The translations under genes and the position numbers were made by a program. Below the pieces are notes generated by a model. That model ran no database searches. It was not told the DNA's origin and worked only from the letters and a program-made list of their open reading frames with translations. Shown one piece after another: positions 44,750 through 56,862 of a stretch of 64,000 bases of DNA. This DNA is from Bacillus velezensis (GTDB taxonomy: Bacteria; Bacillota; Bacilli; Bacillales; Bacillaceae). The stretch covers positions 434,001-498,000 of the forward strand of contig NZ_LLZC01000019.1 of NCBI RefSeq assembly GCF_001461825.1, read 5' to 3'. Positions within the stretch are counted from its first letter, which is position 1. Every line of letters begins with the position of its first letter.

Positions 44750-46373
44750 GCCCCTTCTATCGGCCGGCTGTCTTACCTTTTCTTATGATCAGGATGAAAA
44801 GCCGATTCTTCAAAACGTGTCCTTTCAGCTCCGCAAAGGAGAGCGGGCTTTATTACTCGGGCCGAGCGGATGCGGCAAAAGCTCGCTCGCTCTCTGTTTA
44901 AACGGTCTGTACCCGGAAGCATGCGATGGGGTTCAATCGGGAACCGTTTCTTTATACGGAACACCTCTTTCACATCTGACAGAACCCGCCGCCAGGTCCA
45001 TCGGCGTCGTGTTTCAAGATCCGGACCAGCAGTTTTGCATGCTGACGGTTGAAGATGAAATCGCCTTCGGCTTGGAAAATTTGCAATATACAAAAGAAGA
45101 TATGGACGCAATCATCGATGACGTTTTAGAAAAATTAGAGATCACTCATCTGAAAACGCGAACGATCGCTTCGCTGTCAGGCGGTTCAAAACAAAAAGTG
45201 GCGCTTGCCTGTATCATTGCGATGGAACCGGAACTCATTATTTTGGACGAACCGACGGCACAGCTTGATCCATATTCCGCACGTGAATTAGTGCGGCTGA
45301 TCAAAGATCTACAAGCAAAAAAAGGCTTCGGCCTTCTCGTTATCGAACATCAGCTTGATCATTGGGCGCCGTGGATGGACAGGACGATTGTCCTTGACGA
45401 AACGGGTCAGAAGGTGATGGACGGAGAGACGGACGTTATCTTTGAAACAAAGATTGAAGAGCTGATGCAGCTCGGCATTCCGATTCCGCGTGTGATCTCT
45501 TTGCAGGAGCACGTCAGCATTCCTTTTACATTGTGTAAAGAAAAGCTGTTTCACGAACCTGTACCATCTCTCCCCGAATCCCGGCCCGCCGCGCTTTCGG
45601 CAGAAGACGCGCTGAACGTTCACGAGCTGTCATTCTCAAGAGGAGCAGACGTCATTTTTCAGGATGTGAGCTTTTCCGTAAAAAAAGGTTCAATCACCGC
45701 GATTGCCGGCCCTAACGGAACAGGAAAATCCACGCTCCTTTCTGCCGCGGCCAAGCTCATCCGTCCGCTGGGCGGAGACATCAAAATAGACGGCAGACCG
45801 ATTGATTCCTATTCTGAAAAAGAGCTGCGGCGGCTGATCGGATATGTTTTCCAAAATCCTGAACACCAATTTGTCACAGATTCCGTCATTCAAGAGCTGA
45901 TGTTCGGTTTTGAAAGCAGCAGAGCCGCAAAGGAGAAAGCTCTTCAGCTGTTAACCCGATTCGGCCTGAGACGCCATGCCTCACAGCATCCGTTTTCTTT
46001 AAGCCAAGGACAAAAACGCCGGCTCAGCGTCGCGACAATGCTTATGCACAATGTGAACGTTTTGATGCTTGATGAACCGACTTTCGGACAGGATGCCAAA
46101 ACGGCGCGGGAGTGTATGCAAATGCTCCGTGAGATTCAAAAGGAAGGAACGGCTGTTTTGATGGTGACACACGATATGGAACTCGTCTCAGATTATGCCG
46201 ACACGATCCTTGTGCTCTGCGGCACGAAACTGGTATTCCGGGGAACTCCCGACGCTTTATTTTCTGATAACACCGGGATCGCCGAGCAAGCGCATTTGGC
46301 TTTGCCGCTGCGGTATGAATGGATGAAACACGACAGGAGGCGGAGAAATGAACTTGCGGCTGGAGGCTGTTAA
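44736..46373 (+). CDS. ykoD: ECF transporter duplicated ATPase YkoD
   Basis: Fused double ATPase of an ECF-type transporter, 545 residues. The first ABC domain has Walker [11 protein letters not shown] (~42), signature [10 protein letters not shown] and Walker B LIILDEP; the second has GPNGTGKST (~325), [10 protein letters not shown] and VLMLDEP. It energises YkoE with YkoC. Overlaps both neighbours (ykoE 14 bases, ykoC 26 bases), indicating coupled translation. Confidence 0.92.
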   Translation: MQASEPLLSAGCLTFSYDQDEKPILQNVSFQLRKGERALLLGPSGCGKSSLALCLNGLYPEACDGVQSGTVSLYGTPLSHLTEPAARSIGVVFQDPDQQFCMLTVEDEIAFGLENLQYTKEDMDAIIDDVLEKLEITHLKTRTIASLSGGSKQKVALACIIAMEPELIILDEPTAQLDPYSARELVRLIKDLQAKKGFGLLVIEHQLDHWAPWMDRTIVLDETGQKVMDGETDVIFETKIEELMQLGIPIPRVISLQEHVSIPFTLCKEKLFHEPVPSLPESRPAALSAEDALNVHELSFSRGADVIFQDVSFSVKKGSITAIAGPNGTGKSTLLSAAAKLIRPLGGDIKIDGRPIDSYSEKELRRLIGYVFQNPEHQFVTDSVIQELMFGFESSRAAKEKALQLLTRFGLRRHASQHPFSLSQGQKRRLSVATMLMHNVNVLMLDEPTFGQDAKTARECMQMLREIQKEGTAVLMVTHDMELVSDYADTILVLCGTKLVFRGTPDALFSDNTGIAEQAHLALPLRYEWMKHDRRRRNELAAGGC

Positions 46374-47109
46374 CCCGTCAATAAAGGCGGCGGCTGTATT
46401 GTTATGCGTCATTATGCTGTCGTTTATTTATAATCCGTACACCCCTGCTTTGTTTTATATCATCATTGCAGGAGGCGTCCTCTCGGCGGGGCGTGTGCCG
46501 CTGAAAAAATGGCTGCTGTTCACGATTCCGTTTGTCATTCTGGCCTTCGGTTCTTTATGGACAGCCGCCGTATTCGGAAACGTCCCGACAACCGGAAGCA
46601 ACCTGCTGTTTAAGCTCGGGCCGATTGCCGTCAACAGTGATAACGCGGCGCTCGGGATTTCTATCGCGTTTCGTATTTTATGTTTTTCCGCTTTGTCGAT
46701 GATGTTTCTTTTCACAACCGATCCGATTCTGTTCATGCTCAGTCTGATTCAGCAGTGTAAGCTGCCGCCCAAGCTTGCATATGGCGTTATCGCGGGGTTC
46801 CGGTTTCTCCCTCTTCTGAAAGATGAAATCCTGATCATCCGGCAGGCGCACAGAATCAGGGGCGCGGCGTCTGATTCCGGGCTGAAAGGAAAGCTCTCCG
46901 CCGTCAGGCGCTTCACCATTCCGCTATTGGCAGGCGCAATCAGAAAGGCGGAACGCACGGCGATCGCGATGGAATCTAAAGGCTTTACGGGGAGCCGAAA
47001 CCGCACGTTTTACAGAACTGTTACCGTGCGCCGCGCCGACTGGTGCTTTTTCCTGCTCGTGCTTCTGTTATTCGGCGCAAGCTGGCTCATTTCATTGTTG
47101 TTTGTATAA
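46348..47109 (+). CDS. ykoC: ECF transporter T subunit YkoC
   Basis: The energy-coupling membrane subunit (EcfT/CbiQ family), 253 residues, with six hydrophobic segments near 12-60, 100-130 and the C-terminus. Two cytoplasmic coupling motifs are visible: [12 protein letters not shown] (A-R-G type) and [14 protein letters not shown]. They contact the YkoD ATPases. AGGAGGCGGAGAA precedes ATG, inside ykoD. Confidence 0.9.
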   Translation: MNLRLEAVNPSIKAAAVLLCVIMLSFIYNPYTPALFYIIIAGGVLSAGRVPLKKWLLFTIPFVILAFGSLWTAAVFGNVPTTGSNLLFKLGPIAVNSDNAALGISIAFRILCFSALSMMFLFTTDPILFMLSLIQQCKLPPKLAYGVIAGFRFLPLLKDEILIIRQAHRIRGAASDSGLKGKLSAVRRFTIPLLAGAIRKAERTAIAMESKGFTGSRNRTFYRTVTVRRADWCFFLLVLLLFGASWLISLLFV

Positions 47110-47147
47110 AAACAGGCCGCCGGAGTGATTCGGCAGCCTGTTTTGTT
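47110..47147. terminator. Bidirectional terminator ykoC/rsbRB
   Basis: AAAACAGGC(C)GCCGGAGTGATTCGGC(A)GCCTGTTTTG. Confidence 0.8.
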
Positions 47148-47154
47148 ATGTATG

Positions 47155-47988
47155 TTATTGGTGATAATTGAGAGCCTGAGCGAGATTGGACTTGATCGTA
47201 ATATCTGAGAAATTAATGCCGAGCTGTACGGCGGTTTGAGCGATTTCCGGCCTGATTCCGGATAAAGTGGACGTGACGCCGATCAATTTCAGCGCCTCAA
47301 CTAATTTAAAAATCTGATGCGCCACCATCGTATCGACAACCACTACACCCGACAGGTCAATAAACAGATGTTCAATCAGCCGTTTTGCACATGTGCTCAG
47401 CGTATTTTCAAGAATGAATTTGGCGCGCTCCGTGTCAATATCGCCGACAAGCGGCAGCAGCGCCGTCCGTTTGCTCAGCGTGATAACCGGCGAGCTTAAC
47501 TCCAAAATCATTTCTCTTTGCGCGTTCAGCTGCATTTTCGAGTTATGCTCGGCATGATCGACAAACGTGTAAATCGTAAAATCAAATACTCGTACAATTA
47601 AATTCTCCCATTTCTTCCTTTCTCCCTCTGCAAACGAAGATTCATGTTTATCGGCAAACGCATCATAATAACTGATGTATAGCCTCCGGTTTCTCATGAA
47701 TTCACGGACCACATACTGGACGGGTGTATCCAGATGCTTCTGGTCTTTCGCGAGCTCAATCACCCACTGCTCGAACTCTTCTAAAAATTCTTTTTCCGGC
47801 ATGATATACATTTTATTAATATGCCGGTAAAATTCTTTATCCTGCTCCGTCAGTTCTTCTGTGATGACAGGATTTGCCAAAGAATAAACCGAATTCGGGT
47901 CCGAATCTTCCATCGTTTCGATCCACTCTTTCGCAATTTGATCCGCTTGTTCTGTAAAATAGTCGTATAATGCTTCATTTATCTTCAT
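47155..47988 (-). CDS. rsbRB: Stressosome protein RsbRB
   Basis: Paralogue of the stressosome scaffold RsbR that signals environmental stress to SigB. It is 277 residues: an N-terminal non-haem globin-like domain (~1-140) and a C-terminal STAS domain (~155-275). The STAS phosphorylation site region is HLFIDLSGVVVVDTMVA with the conserved Thr, and a second Thr is in GVTSTLSGIRPE. GGAGAAGAGAT precedes the ATG. Position beside ykoC and ispA fits B. subtilis YkoB. Confidence 0.9.
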   Translation of the reverse strand: MKINEALYDYFTEQADQIAKEWIETMEDSDPNSVYSLANPVITEELTEQDKEFYRHINKMYIMPEKEFLEEFEQWVIELAKDQKHLDTPVQYVVREFMRNRRLYISYYDAFADKHESSFAEGERKKWENLIVRVFDFTIYTFVDHAEHNSKMQLNAQREMILELSSPVITLSKRTALLPLVGDIDTERAKFILENTLSTCAKRLIEHLFIDLSGVVVVDTMVAHQIFKLVEALKLIGVTSTLSGIRPEIAQTAVQLGINFSDITIKSNLAQALNYHQ

Positions 47989-48207
47989 ATCTCTTCTCCT
48001 TTCCCATTTCCAATTATAGCGTCAGCGGGTCATGAATGAAAATAAAAGCTGTTAAACTATCCATTTATTTGAAATTTTTTAGTGCAATAGATTACGCCTT
48101 TTTTATGAAAATGCTTCAAATGACTCTTTCCGGCCGGCATGCTCTGCCATAAAATAGTAGCAACACCCTTGTATCCACTCGCAAGCATAAAAAAGGAGGG
48201 CTTTTTT

Positions 48208-49167
48208 ATGAATGGTGAAATGCATTTGATTCCTTATGTCACGGATGAACAGATCATGGATGTGAACGAGCTTCCAGAGGGTATTAAAGTGATTAAGGCG
48301 CCAGAGTTGTGGGCAAAAGGGTTTAAAGGCAAGGATATTAAAATCGCGGTGCTTGACACAGGCTGCGACATCAATCATCCTGATTTGAAAGACCGGATTG
48401 TCGGCGGGAAAAACTTCACCGATGATGACGGAGGCAAAGAAGACGCGATTTCCGATTATAACGGACACGGGACACACGTTTCCGGAACGATTGCCGCCAA
48501 TGATTCAAACGGCGGAATTTCGGGTGTTGCGCCGGAAGCAAGCCTTTTAATCGTTAAAGTTCTCGGCGGGAAAAACGGCAGCGGCAAATACGAATGGATC
48601 ATTAACGGCATCAACTACGCCGTTGAACAAAAGGCCGATATCATTTCCATGTCACTCGGCGGGCCAAGCGATGTGCCTGAATTGAAAGAAGCCGTCGCAA
48701 ATGCGGTAAAAAGCGGTGTTCTGGTCGTTTGCGCGGCAGGAAACGAAGGCGACGGAGACGAGCGTACAGAGGAACTGTCGTATCCGGCCGCTTACAACGA
48801 AGTGATCGCAGTCGGATCAGTCTCAATCGCCCGTAAATCGTCTGAATTTTCAAACGCCAATAAAGAGATTGACCTGGTGGCTCCGGGAGAAAATATTCTC
48901 TCCACCCTTCCCAACCATAAATACGGGAAGCTGACGGGCACTTCAATGGCCGCCCCGCATGTGAGTGGAGCGCTTGCCTTAATAAAAGGGCTTGAACAGG
49001 ACGCGTTTCAGCGGACGCTTTCTGAGGCTGAAGTCTACGCCCAGCTCGTGCGGCGGACCCTTCCTTTGGACATCGCCAAAACATTGGCCGGGAACGGGTT
49101 TCTGTATTTAGACGCGCCTGAAGTGCTGATGGAAAGAGCCGAACAGGCACAGCTGCTGTCTTTCTGA
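48208..49167 (+). CDS. ispA: Major intracellular serine protease IspA
   Basis: Cytoplasmic subtilisin, 319 residues, with no signal peptide. A short N-terminal inhibitory extension (MHLIPYVTDEQ) keeps the proenzyme inactive. The catalytic triad is in AVLDTGCDINHP (Asp), YNGHGTHVSGT (His) and GTSMAAPHVSG (Ser); oxyanion Asn in AAGNEG. ATG 48208 has AAAGGAGGG upstream. The C-terminal LSF tail is normal. Divergent from rsbRB. Confidence 0.95.
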   Translation: MNGEMHLIPYVTDEQIMDVNELPEGIKVIKAPELWAKGFKGKDIKIAVLDTGCDINHPDLKDRIVGGKNFTDDDGGKEDAISDYNGHGTHVSGTIAANDSNGGISGVAPEASLLIVKVLGGKNGSGKYEWIINGINYAVEQKADIISMSLGGPSDVPELKEAVANAVKSGVLVVCAAGNEGDGDERTEELSYPAAYNEVIAVGSVSIARKSSEFSNANKEIDLVAPGENILSTLPNHKYGKLTGTSMAAPHVSGALALIKGLEQDAFQRTLSEAEVYAQLVRRTLPLDIAKTLAGNGFLYLDAPEVLMERAEQAQLLSF

Positions 49168-49306
49168 TATTTTTCTCATATAATGAATGGTCAGCTTGTC
49201 ACATCACCAATTTTTAAAATGTGAGATTTTCTATTGACAGTGATCTGAATAAGCTGATAAGATAACCAACAAATGATGTAACTTTTCAAAAAAATTGAAA
49301 TACTTT

Positions 49307-49516
49307 CTCTTATCGAGAGTTGGGCGAGGGATTGGCCTTTTGACCCCAACAGCAACCGACCGTAATTCCATTGTGAAATGGGGCGCGTGATTTTTGCGCC
49401 GAGACGACTGTCTCATAAGGCACGGTGCTAATTCCATCAGACGTGATCTGAGAGATGAGAGAGGCTTACATTTTGAAGTTAAAGCCTCTTTCTCTCATGA
49501 GAAAGGGGCTTTTTTG
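49307..49516 (+). promoter_or_regulatory. SAM-I riboswitch of metE
   Basis: The aptamer runs from CTCTTATCGAGAG (49307) to CTGAGAGATGAGAG (49462) with the standard core motifs, and is nearly identical to the mtnK S-box. A terminator, AAGCCTCTTTCTC/GAGAAAGGGGCTTTTTT (49484-49516), follows. SAM should repress metE. The rest of 49168-49306 has no gene. Confidence 0.95.
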
Positions 49517-49544
49517 TTACATCTCACTTAAAGGAGGAAACTTA

Positions 49545-51833
49545 ATGACAACAATCAAAACTTCGAACCTCGGTTTTCCGAGAATCGGCTTGAACAGAGA
49601 ATGGAAAAAAGCGCTTGAGGCTTATTGGAAAGGAAACACTGACAAAGAAACGTTTCTTAAAGAACTTGACGGTTTATTCTTATCAGCTGTCAAAACACAG
49701 CTTGACCAACATATCGATATCGTGCCGGTCTCTGATTTCACCCATTATGACCATATGCTTGATACAGCCGTCAGCTTTAACTGGATTCCGGAAAGATTCC
49801 GCAGCATCACGGATCCCGTTGATACATACTTTGCGATTGCCCGCGGTGTAAAAGACGCCGTTTCCAGTGAAATGACGAAATGGTTTAATACCAACTACCA
49901 TTACATCGTTCCTGAATATGACGAAAGCATTGAATTCCGTCTGACGAGAAACAAACAGCTTGATGACTACCGCCGGATCAAAGAAGAATTCGGAGCGGAA
50001 ACGAAACCTGTCATTGTCGGTCCGTACACATTTGTCACGCTTGCGAAAGGATACGAAGAATCAGAAGCGAAAGCGATTCAAAAACGCCTTGTTCCTCTTT
50101 ATGTGCAGCTGCTGAAAGAGCTTGAAGCTGAAGGCGTCAAATGGGTTCAGATCGATGAGCCGGCCCTTGTGACAGCTTCTTCTGAAGACGTCCGTGCCGC
50201 CAAAGACCTCTATGAAGCGATCACAAAAGAGCTTTCAGGACTGAATGTTCTCCTGCAGACATACTTTGATTCGGTTGATGCATATGAAGAACTCGTTTCT
50301 TATCCCGTACAGGGAATCGGGCTTGACTTCGTGCATGATAAAGGCAGAAACCTTGAGCAGCTGAAAAAGCACGGCTTCCCGAAAGATAAAGTGCTGGCAG
50401 CCGGTGTGATCGACGGCCGCAACATTTGGAAAATCGATGTTGAAGAACGCCTTGATGCGGCTCTGGATATCCTCAGCCATGCTGACGTTGAGGAGTTATG
50501 GATTCAGCCTTCAAGCAGCCTTCTGCACGTGCCGGTGGCAAAACACCCTGACGAGCATCTTGAAAAGGATTTGCTGAACGGCCTGTCATACGCTAAAGAA
50601 AAACTGGCGGAACTCGGCGTCTTAAAAGAAGGGCTTCTGTCCGGCAAAGCGGCCGTCAGTGAGCAGATCGAAGAGTCAAAAGCGGCACTTAAGGCTTTAA
50701 AAGCATTCGCAACAGGAGCGAACTCAGCTCAAAAAGAAGAGCTGAATCAGCTGACGGAAAAAGATTTCTCCCGTCCGGCAAGCTTTGAAGAACGATTGGC
50801 GCTGCAAAATGAATCACTCGGTCTTCCCCTTCTGCCGACGACGACAATCGGAAGCTTCCCTCAATCTGCCGAGGTGCGGAGCGCACGGCAAAAATGGCGG
50901 AAAAAAGATTGGACGGATGAACAGTACCAAGCCTTTATTAATGCGGAAACGAAGCGCTGGGTTGACATTCAGGAAGAAATCGGCTTAGACGTGCTCGTTC
51001 ACGGAGAATTTGAGCGGACGGACATGGTGGAATACTTCGGTGAAAAACTGGCCGGATTCGCCTTTACGAAATATGCATGGGTGCAGTCTTACGGTTCACG
51101 CTGCGTACGTCCGCCTGTCATTTTCGGAGATGTCGAATTTATCGAACCGATGACGGTAAAAGATACGGTCTACGCCCAATCGCTGACGGAAAAACACATG
51201 AAAGGCATGCTGACGGGACCTGTCACCATCTTAAACTGGTCATTCCCGCGTGTGGATATTTCAAGAAAAGAAATCGCCTTCCAGATCGGGCTTGCCCTCA
51301 GAAAAGAAGTAAAAGCGCTTGAAGATGCCGGTATCCAAATTATCCAAGTGGATGAACCCGCGCTCCGCGAAGGACTGCCGTTAAAAACGCAGGATTGGGA
51401 TGAATATTTAACTTGGGCCGCAGAAGCATTCCGGTTAACGACGTCTTCTGTGCAAAATGAGACGCAGATTCATACGCATATGTGTTACAGCAACTTTGAA
51501 GATATCGTAGATACGATCAATGATCTTGACGCGGATGTCATTACAATCGAACACAGCAGAAGCCACGGAGGATTTTTAGAATACTTGAAAGAACATCCTT
51601 ACGTGAAAGGCCTCGGACTCGGTGTATACGACATTCACAGCCCGCGTGTGCCGGCAACTGAAGAAATCTATCAAATTATTGATGACGCGCTTGAAGTGTG
51701 TCCGACTGACCGCTTCTGGGTAAACCCGGACTGCGGACTGAAAACAAGACAGCAGGAAGAAACCGTTGCGGCATTAAAAAATATGGTCGACGCCGCGAAA
51801 CAGGCACGAAAAAAACAAGCTCAGCTTGTATAA
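49545..51833 (+). CDS. metE: Cobalamin-independent methionine synthase MetE
   Basis: Transfers the methyl group of methyl-tetrahydropteroyl-triglutamate to homocysteine. It is 762 residues with duplicated barrels. [17 protein letters not shown] starts the N-terminal half; the zinc site is in the C-terminal half (HTHMCYSNF with His/Cys, and [10 protein letters not shown] with Cys). [11 protein letters not shown] binds homocysteine. ATG 49545 has AAAGGAGGAAA upstream; the frame opens earlier within the riboswitch. S-box controlled. Confidence 0.97.
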   Translation: MTTIKTSNLGFPRIGLNREWKKALEAYWKGNTDKETFLKELDGLFLSAVKTQLDQHIDIVPVSDFTHYDHMLDTAVSFNWIPERFRSITDPVDTYFAIARGVKDAVSSEMTKWFNTNYHYIVPEYDESIEFRLTRNKQLDDYRRIKEEFGAETKPVIVGPYTFVTLAKGYEESEAKAIQKRLVPLYVQLLKELEAEGVKWVQIDEPALVTASSEDVRAAKDLYEAITKELSGLNVLLQTYFDSVDAYEELVSYPVQGIGLDFVHDKGRNLEQLKKHGFPKDKVLAAGVIDGRNIWKIDVEERLDAALDILSHADVEELWIQPSSSLLHVPVAKHPDEHLEKDLLNGLSYAKEKLAELGVLKEGLLSGKAAVSEQIEESKAALKALKAFATGANSAQKEELNQLTEKDFSRPASFEERLALQNESLGLPLLPTTTIGSFPQSAEVRSARQKWRKKDWTDEQYQAFINAETKRWVDIQEEIGLDVLVHGEFERTDMVEYFGEKLAGFAFTKYAWVQSYGSRCVRPPVIFGDVEFIEPMTVKDTVYAQSLTEKHMKGMLTGPVTILNWSFPRVDISRKEIAFQIGLALRKEVKALEDAGIQIIQVDEPALREGLPLKTQDWDEYLTWAAEAFRLTTSSVQNETQIHTHMCYSNFEDIVDTINDLDADVITIEHSRSHGGFLEYLKEHPYVKGLGLGVYDIHSPRVPATEEIYQIIDDALEVCPTDRFWVNPDCGLKTRQQEETVAALKNMVDAAKQARKKQAQLV

Positions 51834-51837
51834 TGAA

Positions 51838-51874
51838 AACAGCCATCCGCAAATCGCGGGTGGCTGTTTTTTCT
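51838..51874 (+). terminator. metE terminator (bidirectional)
   Basis: AACAGCCA(T)CCGC-AAATC-GCGGGTGGCTGTTTTTT between metE and the Crp-type gene. Confidence 0.8.
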
Positions 51875-51881
51875 GGGCGTG

Positions 51882-52553
51882 CTACTTATTCTTCAGCGCT
51901 TCTGCAAGTTCATATAATGAATCATGCTGCTTAATTTGATAGCCCCGCCCTTCTTTTTGCAAATACCCTTTTTGGCAGAATTGCGTCAGCACATGCAAGA
52001 GATGACGGTAAGATACACCCAAATAATCACAGACCGTTACGTGCTTCTCTTTATAAACCCCTTCATAAGCCGTCTGCAAAATAAAATCAGCAAGCCGGTT
52101 TTCAAGCGGGAACGCCAGACTTTGTGAATATTTCGAAGCCATAAGCGTTGCCTTAGCACTTAAAAACTTAGCCAACTCACGCAGGAATTTCGCATCCTGC
52201 AGCAATTGCGCGCGGCAGCGGTAAATAGGCAGAGCAAAACAAACAGTCTTCGCTGAGGCTTGAATTCCTTTTGTGTAATACACTTCATGTAATAGTTCCA
52301 TCTCTCCGATGTAATCATTTTTGTTGATAAAATTAATTAAAGAAACTTTCCCGTTTTGATGGGTTACATATATTTTCGCTTTTCCTTCAATCACGTAAAA
52401 CAGGAAGTCAGGCCTCCTGCCCTCTTGAATCATCCATTCGTCCCGCTCATATTCGTGCACTTCCATAAACTTTTCAGCGGGGAAAGAGAATAAATGCGCG
52501 ATTGAGTGTTTTTCTAACTGATGCCGCTTTTTCTCGCCTTTATAAATTTCCAT
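51882..52553 (-). CDS. Crp/Fnr-family regulator, YeiL-like
   Basis: About 223 residues: cyclic-nucleotide-binding-like cupin domain (~20-130; YVIEGKAKIYVTHQNGK and NKNDYIGEMELL) and a C-terminal helix-turn-helix (VTVCDYLGVSYRHLLHVLTQ). No Cys cluster is visible for an Fe-S ligand of the FNR kind. The closest match I recall is YeiL. Start 52553 follows GGGGTGG; the longer frame would run through the palindrome at 52567. Divergent from the MFS gene and likely its regulator. Confidence 0.75.
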   Translation of the reverse strand: MEIYKGEKKRHQLEKHSIAHLFSFPAEKFMEVHEYERDEWMIQEGRRPDFLFYVIEGKAKIYVTHQNGKVSLINFINKNDYIGEMELLHEVYYTKGIQASAKTVCFALPIYRCRAQLLQDAKFLRELAKFLSAKATLMASKYSQSLAFPLENRLADFILQTAYEGVYKEKHVTVCDYLGVSYRHLLHVLTQFCQKGYLQKEGRGYQIKQHDSLYELAEALKNK

Positions 52554-52566
52554 CGTCCACCCCAAA

Positions 52567-52586
52567 AATATGAGATATCTCATATT
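52567..52586. promoter_or_regulatory. Perfect 20-bp palindrome between regulator and MFS genes
   Basis: AATATGAGATATCTCATATT, a perfect dyad centred at 52576/52577. It sits 13 bases upstream of the regulator start and 48 upstream of the MFS start. The TGAGAT/ATCTCA half-sites suit a Crp/Fnr dimer. Binding by the adjacent regulator is inferred. Confidence 0.7.
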
Positions 52587-52634
52587 GTCTTTATGTCTTT
52601 ACATGATAACATGCCAATTAAAGGAGGAACGGGA

Positions 52635-53819
52635 ATGAAAGCATATCGCTGGATGAGTCTGCATTTTTTTAGTTTTTTTATGACATGGGGTGTTTTTCTG
52701 CCCTATTGGACGGGATGGATGGTGCATATAAAAGGGGTTTCCGTATCCGAAGCCAGTTTCATTATGAGCCTGGGCTTGGCGGCAAGAGGGATTTCCACAT
52801 TATTTTTCTTCCCTTATTTATCAGGAAAATTCAGCAGCAAAGCCTTATTAAACGGCGCCAGAATCGGGACGCTTCTCGCACTTTTATGTTATATTCCCGC
52901 TGATTCTTTTCAAAGCCTGCTTCTTGTCACATTAGTGCTGCATGTGTTCTACCCTGCTTTAATGCCTGCTTTAGACAGCGCTTGCGGCGTCCTTGTACAG
53001 CATAACGAATTAAAGGCTTATGGGACAAGCCGCCAGTGGGGGTCCGCGGGTTTTGTTTCAGCCGGCGTCATCCTGTCCGTCTTTACAGGTATATTCGGAG
53101 ATCAAGCGATTTTATGGGCACTGCTTTTGGGCACCCTGATATTCGCATGCCTCAGCTTTATGCATGCACCAGCTGTTCTCTCGAAACGGCCGGAAACAGA
53201 CCGCGCAAGAAAAGAGGGTATGTTTGCCTTATTCCGCATCAAATATTTCGGTCTGGTGCTCGCAATCGTTATCTTACTGCAGGCGGCACATGCATCTTAC
53301 TACAATTACGGTTATCTCTTTTTGCAGGAAATCGATGCGCCCGCATATGCCATCGGAATCATCATCAACATCGCCGTTATCGCGGAGATTATCTTCTTTG
53401 CAATCGCTGACCGATACTTTCATCAATTTACGGCAGGCTCTTTGCTCGCCTTGGCGGCGCTTGGTGCTACCGTACGCTGGATACTCGTATTTGCCTTTCC
53501 GCATATCATCATTTTCTGTATTGCGCAGACGCTGCATGCCTGTTCATTCGCTATGGGACACTATGCATTTATGAAATACTTAATTAAAAATATTTCACCG
53601 GCGCAAATCCCGAAAGCCCAAGGCATATATTCAGCGCTTGCTCTCAGCTGGAGCACTGCGGTATTTACTATTTTCGGAGGTTTTTTATATGAAATTGAAC
53701 CCCGGTATGCCTTTATCGGAATGATTGTTTGTACGATACCATCCATGCTTCTCGCCCTTTTATACAGAAAACTTGAAATGAAAAAGAGAGTTTTTGCAGG
53801 AAACGCTCAAGATATGTAG
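52635..53819 (+). CDS. MFS transporter, HcaT/nucleoside-permease-like
   Basis: About 394 residues and twelve hydrophobic segments. Near residues 8-30 it reads FFSFFMTWGVFLPYWTGWM, then GLAARGISTLFFFPYLSGK. The YGTSRQWGSAGFV segment near 125 resembles MFS_1-like proteins of the HcaT/nucleoside symporter type. The substrate is unknown; nucleoside or aromatic acid is only a family guess. AAGGAGGAACGGGA precedes the ATG. It pairs with the Crp-type regulator. Confidence 0.78.
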   Translation: MKAYRWMSLHFFSFFMTWGVFLPYWTGWMVHIKGVSVSEASFIMSLGLAARGISTLFFFPYLSGKFSSKALLNGARIGTLLALLCYIPADSFQSLLLVTLVLHVFYPALMPALDSACGVLVQHNELKAYGTSRQWGSAGFVSAGVILSVFTGIFGDQAILWALLLGTLIFACLSFMHAPAVLSKRPETDRARKEGMFALFRIKYFGLVLAIVILLQAAHASYYNYGYLFLQEIDAPAYAIGIIINIAVIAEIIFFAIADRYFHQFTAGSLLALAALGATVRWILVFAFPHIIIFCIAQTLHACSFAMGHYAFMKYLIKNISPAQIPKAQGIYSALALSWSTAVFTIFGGFLYEIEPRYAFIGMIVCTIPSMLLALLYRKLEMKKRVFAGNAQDM

Positions 53820-53893
53820 CCATCGCTTTATAGACGATCACATGTCCCGCTGTCATTTTGACCGATTTGCGAATGCTGTGCGATGTATTTTCT

Positions 53894-55709
<1,816 letters not shown>

Positions 55710-55719
55710 TGGAACATGC

Positions 55720-55757
55720 AAAAAAAAGGATCAGGCGTTTGTCCGCTGATCCTTTTT
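55720..55757. terminator. Shared terminator of collagen-like gene and GT2 operon
   Basis: AAAAAAAGGATCAG(G)CG-TTTGTC-CGCTGATCCTTTTTT. It serves both converging units; the GT2 stop codon (55731) is within it. Confidence 0.8.
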
Positions 55758-56858
55758 TAATTGAGACAGAAGCTCTTGCGCGGGTTTAAATTGAGGATTG
55801 AACTTCACGGATTTTTTGGCGTAAGCGATGGCCGTCATATCATGGTTTAATTCAGCATGGCATTTTGCCATATAATAAAAAGCTCTGAAATCGGCGGCAC
55901 CTTTTAAAATTAAGTGATCAGCGTTTTCTCCTTCAACCTGCGTTCCGTTTTCAAATGCTTTGATTGCCGCTCTGTACTTTTCCAAATGATATAATACAAG
56001 GCCTTTATAATAATGAAGATTGCTGTAATCAGGATATAGCTTGAGCACTTTTTCAATCCCTTGTTCGGCTTCTTCATACCGTTTGAGCTCAAGCAATATT
56101 GTATATTTCAAATAATACAGGAGAGACGGAGGCATTCGTTTTTCGCTTAAAAATTGAAAAATTGAGCCGTTGACAAGATGTAATGCTTTTTCATAGTCTT
56201 TTATTCTGTAGCATTCACTTGCCAAATGATAGACAAGCCACGGATCAGGATTTTCCTCTGAAAGCTCTTCATTTAAAATGCTGATATTCCGTTTATGTTT
56301 TTGCTTGATCTTTTCTTCCTGCTCCAAGTAGCCGTAGTGATGAATCACACATGGGATCGTGAAAAAAGTATTGTTTTCTTCCTCATTGGAAGCCGAGATA
56401 TTCTCGTGAATTCTGCCTTGATACAGAAGGCCTTTATGATTGCGGAACAGTCTCGGCTGCATGCTTTCAAACGCTTCGTTTTCATCGAGCTGCTTCCCCG
56501 TATAATTGATGATTTTCAAAAGGCCCCGGCTCGGTAATCCGTCATGAAGCAGCGAAGTTAAAAAGCGGCCCGTCTCCTGATCGAGCTCTTCATCCGCGTC
56601 AAGCACTAAAATCCAATCTCCTTCGGCATGCTGCAGGGCGTAATTTCTGGCCTTTGCGAAATCATTCTCCCATTCGAAATCAAACACTCTTGCCTGAAAG
56701 CTTTTGCATATATCTTTTGTATTATCTTGTGATCCGGTGTCTGCGATGACGATCTCATCAACGATGTCTTGTACACTTGATAAACAACGGGAGATGTATC
56801 TCTCCTCGTTTTTCACAATCATGCAAAGAGTCAGTTTACATTCAGCATTTCCGCTCAT
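55731..56858 (-). CDS. GT2 glycosyltransferase with TPR-like C-terminus
   Basis: 375 residues. N-terminal GT-A domain (~8-215): LCMIVKNEERYISRCLSSV, IADTGSQDNT and LVLDADEEL (the DxD-type metal site). The C-terminal half (~215-370) is a run of TPR-like helical repeats, e.g. YEEAEQGIEKVLKLYPDYSN and AIKAFENG. This architecture resembles SunS-type and other protein/peptide glycosyltransferases. AAAGGTGAGAAA precedes the ATG, four bases after the upstream gene's stop. It converges on the collagen-like gene; glycosylation of that protein is inference. Confidence 0.85.
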   Translation of the reverse strand: MSGNAECKLTLCMIVKNEERYISRCLSSVQDIVDEIVIADTGSQDNTKDICKSFQARVFDFEWENDFAKARNYALQHAEGDWILVLDADEELDQETGRFLTSLLHDGLPSRGLLKIINYTGKQLDENEAFESMQPRLFRNHKGLLYQGRIHENISASNEEENNTFFTIPCVIHHYGYLEQEEKIKQKHKRNISILNEELSEENPDPWLVYHLASECYRIKDYEKALHLVNGSIFQFLSEKRMPPSLLYYLKYTILLELKRYEEAEQGIEKVLKLYPDYSNLHYYKGLVLYHLEKYRAAIKAFENGTQVEGENADHLILKGAADFRAFYYMAKCHAELNHDMTAIAYAKKSVKFNPQFKPAQELLSQLKKDQRTNA

Positions 56859-56862
56859 TTTC

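Noticed and set aside
48103-48477. Minus-strand ORF opposite the start of ispA
   Set aside because: Antisense shadow of ispA with no start signal.
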